Part shown: positions 26,391 to 36,049 of the stretch, piece by piece
Numbering within the stretch: position 1 is the stretch's first letter
Layout: each line of letters opens with the position of its first letter
Source of the DNA: Qipengyuania aquimaris
GTDB lineage: Bacteria; Pseudomonadota; Alphaproteobacteria; Sphingomonadales; Sphingomonadaceae
DNA length: 64,000 bases
Direction: 5' to 3'
Assembly: GCF_009827445.1 (NCBI RefSeq)
Contig: NZ_WTYI01000001.1
Span: 894,281 to 958,280 of the forward strand
Notes under the pieces: generated by a model
Database searches by the model: none
Told to the model about the DNA's origin: nothing
The model's input: only the letters and a program-made list of their open reading frames with translations
Position numbers and translations under genes: made by a program

Positions 26391-26604
26391 GGTTTCATTG
26401 CGCGAGCTTTCCAGCTGATTCGCTTTCGCCGTCAGCGTCCGCGTCCCATTAACCTCTTCCCCATTGCATGGGACTCGCTGCGTTCTCCGTTTCGCGGAGG
26501 GCTGCGACCTGTCATTTTAACTTGTCTTTAGGGCTGTTGCTTTACCTCGCCGACATCCGTGGCCCCTATCAGGGAGCCTCGAACAGTTGGATATGGGGTA
26601 GTCA

Positions 26605-27876
26605 ATGCTTCGCAAAGCGGTGCAGTTTCTGAAGCAGGTTCGCGATGACGCTCGCGGCAATGTGCTCGTGCTCGTCGCCGCCTCGCTTGTGCCGATGGTC
26701 GGAACCATGGGCCTCGCCGTCGATGCGGCCCAGTGGATCAGCTGGCGCCGTGATCTCCACAGCGCTGCCGACGCAGGCGCGATGGCGGGTGCGCTCGCGA
26801 TGAAAAATGGCGAAGACGTGCAGACCGTAGTCACGAAGGTGCTGGGGGAGAACTACCAGCATATCTACACTATCGATGCGATCGAAACCCCCCCGACCGC
26901 GGGCGACTTCGCAGGGGATCCAAGCATGGTCCGCGTGGTTCTTAGCACCTCGCGCGAACTCCCGTTTTCGAGCCTCTTCCTGGCAAATGCCCCCACCATC
27001 AGTGTGGAAGCGGTTGCAGAATCCAGCAACGAGGTCCCGAACTGCATGATCGCCCTTGATCAGGCTTCGGTCGGTTTGACTATTTCGGGTTCGGCCTCGG
27101 TCAACATGAACTGCGGCATGGCGTCGAACTCGAACTTTGACGCAACCGCTTCCGGTACGGGCACAATCAAGGCCGGCGCGCTCTCGGCAGTCGGTACTGT
27201 CACTAACTCGGGCGGCGTCACGGCTGACACAGCGATAAACAACGGCACGGCACCGGCGACCGACCCGTTCGAAAGCGTCGACACTCAGCCGAATATCACG
27301 TGCAGTGCATGGCCGCTTCCCTTCAAGGGACCAGGCAATACGCTCGGCCTGAATTACGGGACCTATGGGTGCTATCAGGGTATCCAGATCCAGAACAACG
27401 CCACAGTCACCTTGGCCCCCGGAACCTACTATATCGGCGCAAAGGGTCTCAGCGTTGGCGGCGGCGCGACCCTGATCGGGAACAACGTCACGCTCGTCTT
27501 CACCAACACAGACAATCCGTTCAACCAATCTGCCATCGGCACCATCTCGATCGCGGGTACATCGTCGATCCAGCTTACCGCCCCAGACACCGGACCTTAC
27601 GCGGGTCTGATCATCGTTCAGGACAGTCGCATCGTGGCCGGCAACAAGAACCGCCTGTTCCTTACCGGTGACAGCAAGTCGAAATTCGACGGCGGTATCT
27701 ATGCTCCGACGAACCATGTCGAGTTCAGCGGCAACAGCAGCATGACCACTGATTGCCTGCAGATCGTTTCGAAATTCATCACGTTCACGGGCAACACGAA
27801 TGTGACCAACAATTGCCCAGCAGGACGCGGCGTGGCTTCGTTCAATGGCGGTGAATTTCTGAGGTTGCGTCAATGA
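26605..27876 (+). CDS. TadG-like pilus assembly protein with beta-solenoid-like body
   Basis: 423 residues. The N-terminus up to about residue 75 is the Tad-type prepilin-like start: basic RKAVQFLKQVRDDARGNVL, then a hydrophobic helix, then the classic GLAVDAAQWISWRRDLHSAADAGAMAGALAM. The rest, from about residue 140, is Gly/Asn/Thr/Ser-rich with short repeated strands (GTGTIKAGALSAVGTVTNSGGV-type runs, YIGAKGLSVGGGATLIGNNVTL), suggesting a right-handed beta-solenoid. I see no von Willebrand A domain, which many TadG proteins have. It overlaps the next TadE-like gene by 4 bases. Function is inferred from family and context: surface Flp/Tad pilus biogenesis or adhesion. Confidence 0.8.
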   Translation: MLRKAVQFLKQVRDDARGNVLVLVAASLVPMVGTMGLAVDAAQWISWRRDLHSAADAGAMAGALAMKNGEDVQTVVTKVLGENYQHIYTIDAIETPPTAGDFAGDPSMVRVVLSTSRELPFSSLFLANAPTISVEAVAESSNEVPNCMIALDQASVGLTISGSASVNMNCGMASNSNFDATASGTGTIKAGALSAVGTVTNSGGVTADTAINNGTAPATDPFESVDTQPNITCSAWPLPFKGPGNTLGLNYGTYGCYQGIQIQNNATVTLAPGTYYIGAKGLSVGGGATLIGNNVTLVFTNTDNPFNQSAIGTISIAGTSSIQLTAPDTGPYAGLIIVQDSRIVAGNKNRLFLTGDSKSKFDGGIYAPTNHVEFSGNSSMTTDCLQIVSKFITFTGNTNVTNNCPAGRGVASFNGGEFLRLRQ

Positions 27877-28331
27877 TCACAGCAATTTCCAAACTGGCCC
27901 GCAGCACACGCGGAAACGCAACGATCGAAGTCGCCCTGGTCATGCCCCTTGTGCTGGCAATGGCGCTCGGCGGCATCGATTTCGCCATGGGCTACCGCCA
28001 CAAGGTGGAAATGCAGCAGACCGCCCAACTGGGTGCGGAATATGTGATGGGTACGCTGGAGAACGTCCCGCCGGATGCGGTTGTCGCCGCGGCAATCGCA
28101 AATGCGTCTGGCCTTCCGGTTGGTAGTATCAAGGTCAATACGACGCTGGAATGTGACGGCGTGAAGCAAACAGTCGGTGCACCGTTCTGCGTCAATCCGA
28201 CGGCGGTCGAAACGAAATATATGACCATCACGGTCAATGAAGACTGGGAGCCGATGCTCAACATCAAGGGCATTGCGGACTACGCCACCAAGCAGAACCA
28301 CGTCGGCTCGGTTACGATAAGGACGAAATGA
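27873..28331 (+). CDS. TadE/TadG-family pseudopilin (first)
   Basis: A 152-residue protein. It starts RSTRGNATIEVALVMPLVLAMALGGIDFA-like: the TadE signature with a Gly-Asn/Thr-x-Ile-Glu sequence where the +5 glutamate follows the prepilin peptidase site. The remainder is a short soluble domain with paired cysteines (LECDG, APFCVNP). TadE-like minor pilins prime or regulate Flp pilus assembly. It is sandwiched between the TadG-like gene and a second TadE gene with ATGA overlaps, so the three form a translationally coupled unit. Confidence 0.85.
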   Translation: MITAISKLARSTRGNATIEVALVMPLVLAMALGGIDFAMGYRHKVEMQQTAQLGAEYVMGTLENVPPDAVVAAAIANASGLPVGSIKVNTTLECDGVKQTVGAPFCVNPTAVETKYMTITVNEDWEPMLNIKGIADYATKQNHVGSVTIRTK

Positions 28332-28735
28332 TGCTGAAAAGGATCAAGACCTTCCTGCGCGACAACCGGGGAACTGCCGCGGTCGAGTTTGCTCTCGTAC
28401 TGCCGCTGACCGTTACGATGCTGCTGGGCACGCTCAACATGAGCATCTACCTGTTCTTCCAGAACTCGCTTTCCTCGGCGCTCGACGAGGCATCGAGGGC
28501 GGTTTCCGTCTGGCCGGTGCCGTCCGATGCCGAGTTGCAGACGGAATTCACCGATCATTTGCTAAGCGCACAGCAGTTCGGGAATGCCCAGCTCGCCATT
28601 ACGCATGGCACCGATGTGTCGGGCAGGGACTATGTCGACCTCGAAGCGACGGGCGGTATCTACGTGAACCTCGTCTTCGTCGACCTGGGCACGATTCCGG
28701 TGCGCCTGACGAAGCGGTCCTACCCGCAACTCTGA
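28328..28735 (+). CDS. TadE/TadG-family pseudopilin (second)
   Basis: A 135-residue TadE-like protein. The N-terminal segment RDNRGTAAVEFALVLPLTVTM is the canonical TadE class III-type prepilin motif (processing after Gly, Glu at +5), followed by one hydrophobic helix. The C-terminal part (DYVDLEATGGIYVNLVFVDLGTIPVRLTKRS) is small and soluble. It overlaps the first TadE gene by 4 bases. No TadA ATPase, CpaB/RcpC or Flp pilin gene is in the window, so the rest of the Tad machine must be elsewhere. Confidence 0.86.
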   Translation: MMLKRIKTFLRDNRGTAAVEFALVLPLTVTMLLGTLNMSIYLFFQNSLSSALDEASRAVSVWPVPSDAELQTEFTDHLLSAQQFGNAQLAITHGTDVSGRDYVDLEATGGIYVNLVFVDLGTIPVRLTKRSYPQL

Positions 28736-28794
28736 GCTTTACGCCAGGAAGGGCGCGTCTTGCGCCCGACCTCCATGTTCGTCATGGCGAGGGC

Positions 28795-29466
28795 ATGGTC
28801 GAAACAGCTCAAACCCACCAACAGGAGCTTGCGGAAGAAGTTCAGCTAGCGCTTGCCTATGCACGCCCGGCTGACAGACCGCTATTCAGGTCCATGTTCG
28901 AACTGGATCGACGGCTTGCGGGCGTTGTGGCCACAAGCAGCGAGACCGTTATCGGCCAGATGCGGCTTGCTTGGTGGCGTGACTTGCTAGCGAAGCCTGC
29001 AATCGAAAGGCCTATGGGCGAACCTCTGGTAAAGACAGTCAGCGATGCCTGGGGCGAACATGCCCGAGCGCTCGAAACCCTGGTAGATGGATGGGAGGCA
29101 CTGCTAGTTGCCGAGGCGCTCGATCACGAGACCTTGAGGCAGTTCTGTGAAGGACGTGCCAGTGCATGGAGTGCGGCTGTTCGCGGATTTGGCTTTGCTG
29201 ATACCGAGCAACAGAAAGCTCGCCGTGCGGGCTACCGATGGGCGTTGGCGGATCTGGCGGCGCATCTATCCGATGAGGATGAACGCCATCTCGTTCTGGC
29301 CCATGCCGACACTATCGCGCCAATGAAGGCCATGCATCGGCGCGTGCGTCCGCTGGCGATTCTATCGGGCCTATCCAAACGTTCGCTGTCGCTGGGCGGC
29401 AAGCCACTGCTTGAAGGACGCGCGGCGGCACTACTGGCCTTGCGCATAGGGATTTCCGGCCGCTAG
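28795..29466 (+). CDS. Squalene/phytoene synthase-like protein, probably non-catalytic
   Basis: A 223-residue all-helical protein. The segment ETVIGQMRLAWWRDLLAK is the best-conserved block of the squalene/phytoene synthase fold in the NDUFAF6-like branch. I do not see the two aspartate-rich DxxxD motifs needed for prenyl transfer. It is also shorter than the usual 270-300 residues. By family, a role in complex I assembly or a vestigial synthase is possible. It lies 60 bp after the TadE genes and 35 bp before an EF-hand gene, with no shared function evident. Confidence 0.6.
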   Translation: MVETAQTHQQELAEEVQLALAYARPADRPLFRSMFELDRRLAGVVATSSETVIGQMRLAWWRDLLAKPAIERPMGEPLVKTVSDAWGEHARALETLVDGWEALLVAEALDHETLRQFCEGRASAWSAAVRGFGFADTEQQKARRAGYRWALADLAAHLSDEDERHLVLAHADTIAPMKAMHRRVRPLAILSGLSKRSLSLGGKPLLEGRAAALLALRIGISGR

Positions 29467-29500
29467 ACAGTGACTTAACGCAGATTCTGGGGGCGCAGGG

Positions 29501-29971
29501 ATGAAGCATGCAATTACCGGGGCTTTGGTCACGCTTGCCGCGATGGGCCTGGGACTTTTCTGGTATCAGGGAAGGGCGGAAGTGGAAGAAGCCGCGCCCC
29601 CGCCAGACCTCTCCTCGCTGTTGCTCGAAGACCCTGCACCCGAAGGGCTGCCCATCGCGGATGCTGCCGACATGGTTGGGCCAACCCCGCCCGAAGCCAG
29701 CGACCTTACCAAGGAGCAGCAACGCTTCTTCCGCTACGACCGGGACCGGGACTGGCGCATTTCGCGTACCGAAATGCTGTCCACCCGCAGTGCCGCGTTC
29801 AGGAAACTCGACAAGGATGGCAACAACCTGCTGACCTTCGAGGAATGGGCCGTTACCACGGTCGACAAGTTCGAAAGCGCAGACGCCAATAGCGACAACG
29901 AGCTTACGCCGGGCGAATTCGCGACGACCCGTCCGAAGCCGACCAAACGCAAGGCCCGGTGCGCCTGCTGA
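29501..29971 (+). CDS. Exported EF-hand domain protein
   Basis: 156 residues. An N-terminal hydrophobic segment (MKHAITGALVTLAAMGLGLFW) should anchor or export it. A Pro/Glu-rich linker precedes three EF-hand-like loops: DRDRDWRISRTE (degenerate), DKDGNNLLTFEE and DANSDNELTPGE. The latter two have the D-x-D/N-x-D/N pattern and a final Glu for calcium. The tail is basic and ends with two cysteines (ARCAC). Calcium sensing or buffering in the periplasm is inferred from the motifs. It is convergent with trmFO, with no gap between the two stop codons. Confidence 0.82.
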   Translation: MKHAITGALVTLAAMGLGLFWYQGRAEVEEAAPPPDLSSLLLEDPAPEGLPIADAADMVGPTPPEASDLTKEQQRFFRYDRDRDWRISRTEMLSTRSAAFRKLDKDGNNLLTFEEWAVTTVDKFESADANSDNELTPGEFATTRPKPTKRKARCAC

Positions 29972-31339
29972 TCAGGCGGGGACTGCGTCCAGGTTTGCAA
30001 TCCATTCGCCCATCTCGGTTTTCGCGCGCGAGGTATAGGCTTCCTTGCGCTGCTTCTTCTTCACATCGTGCAATGGCGGGAAGAGACCGAAATTCACGTT
30101 CATGGGCTGGAAGGTGTCCGCTTCCGCATCACCTGTAATGTGGCTGAGCAAAGCCCCGAAGGCGGTGGTGCGTGGAGGCGCCGTCCATTGCGCACCATTG
30201 AGTTCGGCCGCCGCCATCATCCCGGCCATCAAACCGACCGCGGAACTCTCGACATAGCCCTCGCAGCCGGTGATCTGACCGGCAAAGCGAATATGTTCGG
30301 CTCCGCGCAGGCGGAGCTGGCGGTCAAGCACCAGCGGCGAATTGATGAAGGTGTTGCGATGCAGGCCGCCAAGTCGGGCGAATTCGGCATTTTCGAGACC
30401 CGGGATTGTCCGGAACAGCTCGACCTGTGCACCGTATTTCAGCTTCGTCTGGAAGCCGACCATATTCCACAGCGTGCCGAGCTTGTTGTCCTGGCGCAGC
30501 TGCACTACCGCATAGGGCCAGCGCCCCTGGGGATGTTCTTCCGTGGTGTCATATGGATTGTCCAACCCGACACCCTTCATCGGACCGTAGCGAAGCGTTT
30601 CCACACCACGCGCCGCCATGACCTCGATCGGCATGCATCCATCGAAATAGGGCGTGTCGGCCTCCCACTCGCGGAACTCGGTCTTCTCGCCGTCCATCAG
30701 GCCCTGGTGAAACGCGAGATATTGGTCCTTCGTCATCGGGCAATTGATGTAATCGCCATCCTCGTTGGAGGCCTCGGTCCGCTTGTTCCAGCGGCTCTGG
30801 ATCCAGCATTTCGACATATCGATGCTGTCCCGGTGGACGATGGGCGCGATGGCATCGAAGAAAGCGAGCCGGTCCTGCCCGGTCGATCCGACAATGCTTT
30901 CGGCAAGCGATTGCGCGGTGAGGGGGCCTGTCGCGACGATGGTCGGGCCGGAAGCGGGGAGGGCATCGACCCGTTCGCGGACCACGGTAACGTTAGGATG
31001 TTCGTCGAGCGTGCGCTGGACTTCGGCCGAGAACACGTCGCGGTCGACCGCCATGGCGCTGCCCGCTGGAACCCGCGCGACTTCGCCGGCGCGCATGACG
31101 ATGCTGTCGAGTCTGCGCATCTCGTCGTGCAGCAGGCCAACCGCGTTCTTGTCACTGTCGTCCGAACGGAAGCTGTTGGAGCAGACAAGTTCTGCCAGCC
31201 CATCGGTCTGGTGGGCGGCGGTCATGTCCCCGCTGCCGCGCATTTCGGACAGGCGCACCTTGAAACCGCGCCGCGCCAATTGCCATGCGGCCTCGCTGCC
31301 CGCGAGACCACCGCCGATAATCTGGATGTCGTGTGTCAT
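29972..31339 (-). CDS. trmFO: Methylenetetrahydrofolate-tRNA-(uracil-5-)-methyltransferase TrmFO
   Basis: A flavoprotein of about 455 residues that makes m5U54 in the T loop of tRNA using methylene-THF, rather than SAM as TrmA does. The FAD-binding N-terminus [20 protein letters not shown] is diagnostic for the GidA/TrmFO family. [11 protein letters not shown] and the C-terminal [21 protein letters not shown] segment fit TrmFO specifically. I chose the ATG at 31339; a GTG at 31351 is possible. The neighbouring YhhN gene is divergent, with about 68 bp between starts. Confidence 0.95.
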   Translation of the reverse strand: MTHDIQIIGGGLAGSEAAWQLARRGFKVRLSEMRGSGDMTAAHQTDGLAELVCSNSFRSDDSDKNAVGLLHDEMRRLDSIVMRAGEVARVPAGSAMAVDRDVFSAEVQRTLDEHPNVTVVRERVDALPASGPTIVATGPLTAQSLAESIVGSTGQDRLAFFDAIAPIVHRDSIDMSKCWIQSRWNKRTEASNEDGDYINCPMTKDQYLAFHQGLMDGEKTEFREWEADTPYFDGCMPIEVMAARGVETLRYGPMKGVGLDNPYDTTEEHPQGRWPYAVVQLRQDNKLGTLWNMVGFQTKLKYGAQVELFRTIPGLENAEFARLGGLHRNTFINSPLVLDRQLRLRGAEHIRFAGQITGCEGYVESSAVGLMAGMMAAAELNGAQWTAPPRTTAFGALLSHITGDAEADTFQPMNVNFGLFPPLHDVKKKQRKEAYTSRAKTEMGEWIANLDAVPA

Positions 31340-31407
31340 TGCGTTGCGCACCTAGTGCTTGCACATGCCCTCTATCAAGGCTTACCGACCGGCTAAGAGG
31401 GGATTCC

Positions 31408-32079
31408 ATGCCGAAACGCGCTTTATCCGAACATCGTCCTTACCTGCTGGCCAGCCTGATCGCGGCAATCAGCTTTTACTTCGTGGAAGATGATCCCATC
31501 GGCGGCATTTGGTTGATGGGGTGGAAAGCCGCAGGCGTGGGCTTCCTCGCGGTTTATGCGGCGCATCGCGGGAAGGGCTTCGACGCATGGCTTATCGCCG
31601 CCGTCATGGCCTTCGGAGCGATGGGTGATGCAATCATTATGGTCAGCTTCCTGATCGGAGGCGGGCTCTTCGCCATCGGCCACCTGATCGCAATTTGGCT
31701 TTATCTTCGGCATCGGCGCGCGGCGACAACCGGAAGCCAAATAGCGACAGGGTTAGCCTTGTTGATCTTAACGCCGATCCTTGCCGCACTAATCACCTAT
31801 CCACTTCCAAATTGGCAACTTGCCGCGGGCTACAGCCTCCTTGTCGGGGCCATGGCGGCGGCAGCCTGGACCAGTAACTTCCCGCGCGATCGAGTGGGTG
31901 GAGGCGCTGTGCTGTTCGTCGTCTCCGATTTGCTGATCTTCGGTCGGGAAGCGGGCAGGGTACCCTTTGAGGTGGCTGAATGGCTAATCTGGCCGCTATA
32001 TTACGGCGGGCAATTCCTGATCGCGACCGGTGTGGTGCAGACGCTGCGGCATCCGGAGCTCAGGGCCGGAAAAGCCTAA
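31408..32079 (+). CDS. YhhN/TMEM86-type membrane protein (lysoplasmalogenase family)
   Basis: A 223-residue polytopic protein with about 7-8 hydrophobic helices. The conserved segments MAFGAMGDAIIM and VLFVVSDLLIFGRE contain the Asp residues thought to be catalytic in YhhN lysoplasmalogenases, which cleave the vinyl-ether bond of lysoplasmalogen. Whether this organism has plasmalogens is unknown, so only the family is assigned. I chose the ATG at 31408 behind an AGAGGGGA ribosome-binding site. It is convergent with the TauD-type gene (4-base overlap at the stops). Confidence 0.82.
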   Translation: MPKRALSEHRPYLLASLIAAISFYFVEDDPIGGIWLMGWKAAGVGFLAVYAAHRGKGFDAWLIAAVMAFGAMGDAIIMVSFLIGGGLFAIGHLIAIWLYLRHRRAATTGSQIATGLALLILTPILAALITYPLPNWQLAAGYSLLVGAMAAAAWTSNFPRDRVGGGAVLFVVSDLLIFGREAGRVPFEVAEWLIWPLYYGGQFLIATGVVQTLRHPELRAGKA

Positions 32080-32918
32080 ACCTGCCAAGACGCTATGGTG
32101 GTGCGGTGCAGTTCGCGCCGCTGTCCCTCGTAACCGCCGGTCGCCTTGTGCAGCACGGCGCGATTGTCCCACATGACGAGCATGTCCGGCTCCCACTTAT
32201 GCCGATAGACGAATTCGTCGCGTGATTGCCATTCGGCAAGTTCCGCCAACAGGGCAATCGCTTCTGCCTGCTCCATTCCGTCGATGCCGATAATGTATCC
32301 CAGCGTTGAGTAGAGGCACTCCTGACCCGTTTCCGGGTGTTTCTGGACGAGAGGATGCGTCCTGGTTTCTCGTGCGCTCTCATTTGGGCGGATCGCCATC
32401 GATCGGCCCTGATCCCTCTCCCCGTATGTCCCCTCGGGAGCATAGGCCAGCTGGGCGCTGTGAATGGCCGTCAGGCCTCTCAGGAAATCCTTCCGGTCAT
32501 CGGAAAGCGCCTCGAAGGCGGCTTGCTGGTCCGCGAACAGGGTGTCGCCGCCGGTCGATGGTATGTCGACGGCAAGGAGACATGTACCAGCAGGCGGATA
32601 TTCAAGAAAACTCCAGTCGCTATGCCAGTTCTCCGCGAATAACGGACTGGTTTCATCCGCCTCGCGCAGGATCGCGGCAATATTCTTGCGGCCTTCGATG
32701 GGGTCGAAGAAGGAGTCTTCTCCGAAGCCGCCCATGGCGATGGTGAACCGTTCCAGGTCGTCGTCGCCCATGGTCTGACCGGGAAAGGCCAGCACCTTAT
32801 GCTCGAGCCAAAGCTCGCGGATCCGTTGTATGTCTGCTGCGGAAAGAGCGCGGGACAAATCGACGCCGGTTACCCTGGCGCCGAACGGCCCTTCGCTTCT
32901 TTCTGCAGTGATCGTCAC
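32076..32918 (-). CDS. TauD/TfdA-family Fe(II)/2-oxoglutarate dioxygenase
   Basis: A 280-residue dioxygenase. The metal triad is H99 and D101 in NWHSDWSF with H257 in AVLHKATGGY. The 2-oxoglutarate arginine is likely R268 or R272 in GQRRELHRT. Family members use 2-oxoglutarate and O2 to hydroxylate taurine, sulfonates, aryloxyalkanoates or other acids; the substrate is not identifiable here. The start codon is GTG and overlaps the gyrA stop by 4 bases (GTGA), so it is coupled to gyrA translation. That is an odd pairing for a catabolic enzyme. Confidence 0.9.
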   Translation of the reverse strand: MTITAERSEGPFGARVTGVDLSRALSAADIQRIRELWLEHKVLAFPGQTMGDDDLERFTIAMGGFGEDSFFDPIEGRKNIAAILREADETSPLFAENWHSDWSFLEYPPAGTCLLAVDIPSTGGDTLFADQQAAFEALSDDRKDFLRGLTAIHSAQLAYAPEGTYGERDQGRSMAIRPNESARETRTHPLVQKHPETGQECLYSTLGYIIGIDGMEQAEAIALLAELAEWQSRDEFVYRHKWEPDMLVMWDNRAVLHKATGGYEGQRRELHRTTIASWQV

Positions 32919-35749
32919 CCGCCAGGCTCGCCTTCGATATTCTTGTCGGAATGGGCGGTGGTGTAAGGCTCGGTCGTCTTCGCGGCATTGTCCGCGATTT
33001 CTTCCGCGATAGCTTCTTCCGCCTCGTTCTCCGGTTCCTCCGTTTCGTCGATCAAGGCGGCACCGACGATCTTCTCGCCCTTGGCGACGTCGAAGATGCG
33101 GACACCCGACGACCCACGGCCGGAGATGGAGAAGCCCTTGTGGTCTTCGAACCCGTTGGCCATCTCGTGACGGAAATCGATCGGAAGGCGGATCAGCTTG
33201 GCCTGGTCGGTGACGAGCATAAGCTGTGCACCATGCCTGACGGGGAAGCTGCCGACGACGGGGCCGTTACGCTCCGGATTGCTGTCGGGCGTGCCGATGT
33301 TCGTCAGACCCTGACCGCCGCGCCCGATGGTGCGATATTCATAAGCCGAGGTAATCTTGCCATAGCCGTTTGCGGTTAGGGTGAGGATGAACTCCTCGTT
33401 CTCTTCCATCGAAGCGACGGTATCGGCATCGAGCGTATGGACCGCGTCGTTGTTCTTCCAATGAGCGGCGCGAAGATAGGCCTCGCGCGTTTCCATATCG
33501 GCAGTCAGCGGATCGAGCACGGCCATGGACACGACCTTTGCATCGTTCTTGAGCGTCATGCCGCGGACGCCAATACCGGTCCGGCTCTTGGTTTCGCGGG
33601 CATCGGTGGCGGCAAAGCGGATCGCCTTGCCCGCGTCGGAGGCCAAGAAAACCTCTTGGTTCTCGCTAAGCAATTCGACACCGATCAGACGGTCGCCGCT
33701 GCCCTCGACGAAGCCCATCGCGTATTTGCCGTTGCTGGGCACGTTGGTGAAGGCATCCATCGAATTGCGGCGGACCATTCCCTGTTCCGTTCCGAAGACG
33801 ATGTTGAGCTTCGACCACTCGTCCTCGTTCTCGGGCAGGGCGAGAACGTTGGTCACCCGCTCCTCGTCGCCGAGCGGCAGGAGATTGACCATCGGACGTC
33901 CCTTTGTCTGGGGGCTGCCCTCCGGCAGTTTCCAGACCTTCATACGATAGACGCGGCCGGTATTCGTGAAGAAAAGCACGGGGTTATGCGTGGAAGTCAC
34001 GAACATTTCGACGACGGCATCTTCGTCCTTAGTCGCCATGCCGGAACGACCCTTGCCGCCTCGTGCCTGGGCACGGAAGGCTTCGAGCGGCGTGCGCTTG
34101 ATGTAACCGCCGTGGGTAACCGTGACGACCATCTCTTCGCGTTCGATGAGATCCTCATCTTCGATTCCGTCCCAGGCGGGTGCAATCTCGCTGATCCGCG
34201 GAGTTGCATAGGTCGCACGAATCTCGTCCAGCTCTTCGCGCATGACGCCGTAAAGCTTCACCCGATCCGCAAGGATCGAGAGGTATTCTTCGATGGCGAT
34301 TGAGAGCTCCTTGAGCTCGTCACCGATTTCATCGCGGCCGAGCGCGGTCAGGCGGTGCAGCCTAAGGTCGAGGATTGCCTTCACCTGCCGTTCGGACAGG
34401 CGATAGGTTCCGCCGTCCTGCTCATCAGACGGTTCGATCGCTTCGACCAAGGCTATATACTGCCCGATATCACCGATCGGCCACTCCTTTGCGAGCAGCT
34501 TGCCGCGCGCTTCCGCCGGATTGGACGAACCACGGATCATCGCGACGATCTCGTCGAGGTTGGAAACCGCAACCACGAGACCGAGCAAGATGTGCGCCCG
34601 TTCGCGCGCCTTGTTCAATTCGAACTTCGTGCGCCGAGTGATTACCTCTTCACGGAAGGTGATGAAGGCTTGGATAAACTCGCGAAGGGTGAGGACTTCC
34701 GGTCGGCCGCCGCGAATAGCGAGCATATTTGCCGGGAAACTCGCTTGCGCGGGTGTATATCGCCAGATCTGGTTGAGCACGACTTCGGGAGAAGCATCGC
34801 GCTTGAGATCGACGACCACGCGCACACCTTCGCGGTTCGATTCGTCACGAATGTCGGAGATGCCCTCGATCCGCTTGTCCTTGGCGGCTTCCGCAATTTT
34901 TTCGACCAGGGCGTTCTTGCCGACCTGGTAGGGGATTGCAGTGAGGACGATCGACTGGCGGTCCTTCGCCTTGGTTTCGACCTCGTGCCGGGCCCGCATC
35001 AGGATCGAACCGCGACCGGTCGTATAGGCGGCACGTGCGCCGCTCTTTCCCAGGATTAGGGGAGCGGTCGGGAAGTCGGGACCGGGAATGATCTCGAACA
35101 GCTCGTCGCTCGTGATAGCGGGGTTGTCCATGTAGGCGAGACAGCCGTCGATAACCTCACCCAGATTATGCGGCGGGATGTTCGTCGCCATGCCGACCGC
35201 GATACCGCCGGCCCCGTTGACCAACAGGTTCGGAAAGCGGGCGGGGAGAACGGTCGGCTCCTGCCTCGAACCGTCGTAGTTGTCAGTGAAATCGACCGTG
35301 TCCTTGTCGAGATCGTCGAGCAGGGAGTTGGCGACACGCGCCAGCCTTGCCTCGGTGTAACGCATGGACGCAGGCGGATCCGGGTCCATCGATCCGAAGT
35401 TGCCCTGGCCATCGACCAGCGGAACCCTCAGCGACCAGTCCTGCGTCATGCGGGCCAGTGCATCGTAAATCGCAGCGTCGCCGTGCGGGTGGTAGTTACC
35501 CATCACGTCACCGACGATCTTCGCGCTCTTGCGGTAGGGCCTGCCGGCGACGAAACCGCCTTCCTGGCTGGCGAAGAGGATCCGGCGATGGACCGGTTTC
35601 AGCCCGTCCCGAACGTCGGGCAGCGCGCGGCTGACGATCACGCTCATCGCGTAATCGAGATAGCTGGTCTTCATCTCATCGACGATGTCGATGCGGGTGT
35701 ATTCGGAGCCCGGAGCCGGGTTTTCCATCAATTCGGTTTCGTCAGACAA
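32915..35749 (-). CDS. gyrA: DNA gyrase subunit A
   Basis: A 944-residue type II topoisomerase subunit that breaks and rejoins DNA to introduce negative supercoils with GyrB. The catalytic tyrosine is Y131 in MRYTEARLA. The quinolone-determining region reads [10 protein letters not shown] (87-96), so the E. coli Ser83 position is Ala92 while Asp87 is conserved as D96. The GyrA box QARGGKG, needed for DNA wrapping, lies near residue 577. The C-terminal beta-pinwheel blades follow, with an acidic Glu-rich tail. The start is TTG; an ATG 21 bases downstream is the alternative. It is divergent from a secreted repeat protein across 300 bp. Confidence 0.97.
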   Translation of the reverse strand: MSDETELMENPAPGSEYTRIDIVDEMKTSYLDYAMSVIVSRALPDVRDGLKPVHRRILFASQEGGFVAGRPYRKSAKIVGDVMGNYHPHGDAAIYDALARMTQDWSLRVPLVDGQGNFGSMDPDPPASMRYTEARLARVANSLLDDLDKDTVDFTDNYDGSRQEPTVLPARFPNLLVNGAGGIAVGMATNIPPHNLGEVIDGCLAYMDNPAITSDELFEIIPGPDFPTAPLILGKSGARAAYTTGRGSILMRARHEVETKAKDRQSIVLTAIPYQVGKNALVEKIAEAAKDKRIEGISDIRDESNREGVRVVVDLKRDASPEVVLNQIWRYTPAQASFPANMLAIRGGRPEVLTLREFIQAFITFREEVITRRTKFELNKARERAHILLGLVVAVSNLDEIVAMIRGSSNPAEARGKLLAKEWPIGDIGQYIALVEAIEPSDEQDGGTYRLSERQVKAILDLRLHRLTALGRDEIGDELKELSIAIEEYLSILADRVKLYGVMREELDEIRATYATPRISEIAPAWDGIEDEDLIEREEMVVTVTHGGYIKRTPLEAFRAQARGGKGRSGMATKDEDAVVEMFVTSTHNPVLFFTNTGRVYRMKVWKLPEGSPQTKGRPMVNLLPLGDEERVTNVLALPENEDEWSKLNIVFGTEQGMVRRNSMDAFTNVPSNGKYAMGFVEGSGDRLIGVELLSENQEVFLASDAGKAIRFAATDARETKSRTGIGVRGMTLKNDAKVVSMAVLDPLTADMETREAYLRAAHWKNNDAVHTLDADTVASMEENEEFILTLTANGYGKITSAYEYRTIGRGGQGLTNIGTPDSNPERNGPVVGSFPVRHGAQLMLVTDQAKLIRLPIDFRHEMANGFEDHKGFSISGRGSSGVRIFDVAKGEKIVGAALIDETEEPENEAEEAIAEEIADNAAKTTEPYTTAHSDKNIEGEPGG

Positions 35750-36049
35750 AACGCTGTATTTCCATGATCTGCGATCGAGGGATCAGTTCAAGCAGCCACC
35801 TTAGCGGAAGCGGCGGATTCATGCCAATTTCGAAGGGGGAAACGGGGCCAAAATCGGCGCTTTTTCCACATATGTCTTGAGGCCTTACGCATCGCTTTGC
35901 TGAATGGCCGGTCAGGGCGTCATTCAATGTCCATTCAGCGCGAAAAGCCTACAAGATTTGCAATGAGAGCGTTAAAAGGCCAATTGCCGCACCGTTGAGT
36001 GAATTCGGCGCCCTCGCGCTCATTCCCCCTATCCACTCTTGGGAGTTAA
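35750..36049. other. Divergent control region between gyrA and the exported repeat protein
   Basis: 300 bases without a gene. The gyrA-proximal part is unremarkable. An inverted repeat, GCTGAATGG (35899-35907) and CCATTCAGC (35931-35939), flanks an extra CATTCAATG half-site, giving three TGAATG/CATTCA words in about 40 bp. The last 50 bases carry the ribosome-binding site GGGAG for the plus-strand gene. No leader peptide or tRNA was seen. Confidence 0.65.
35899..35939. repeat. Inverted repeat GCTGAATGG ... CCATTCAGC upstream of gyrA
   Basis: 9-bp arms separated by 23 bases, which contain a third related half-site (CATTCAATG at 35921-35929). The arrangement suggests a protein-binding site in the gyrA promoter region; the binding protein is unknown. 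Confidence 0.55.

Noticed and set aside
26461..26520. Hairpin CTCCG-TTTCG-CGGAG (26485-26499) as a pdhB terminator
   Set aside because: The stem is only 5 bp and is followed by GCTGCG rather than a T-run.
26602..27873. 423-residue minus-strand frame opposite the TadG-like gene
   Set aside because: It is the mirror of a real gene on the plus strand, and its sequence is Arg/Asp/Val-rich without domains. The plus-strand gene has the TadG signature and ATGA coupling.
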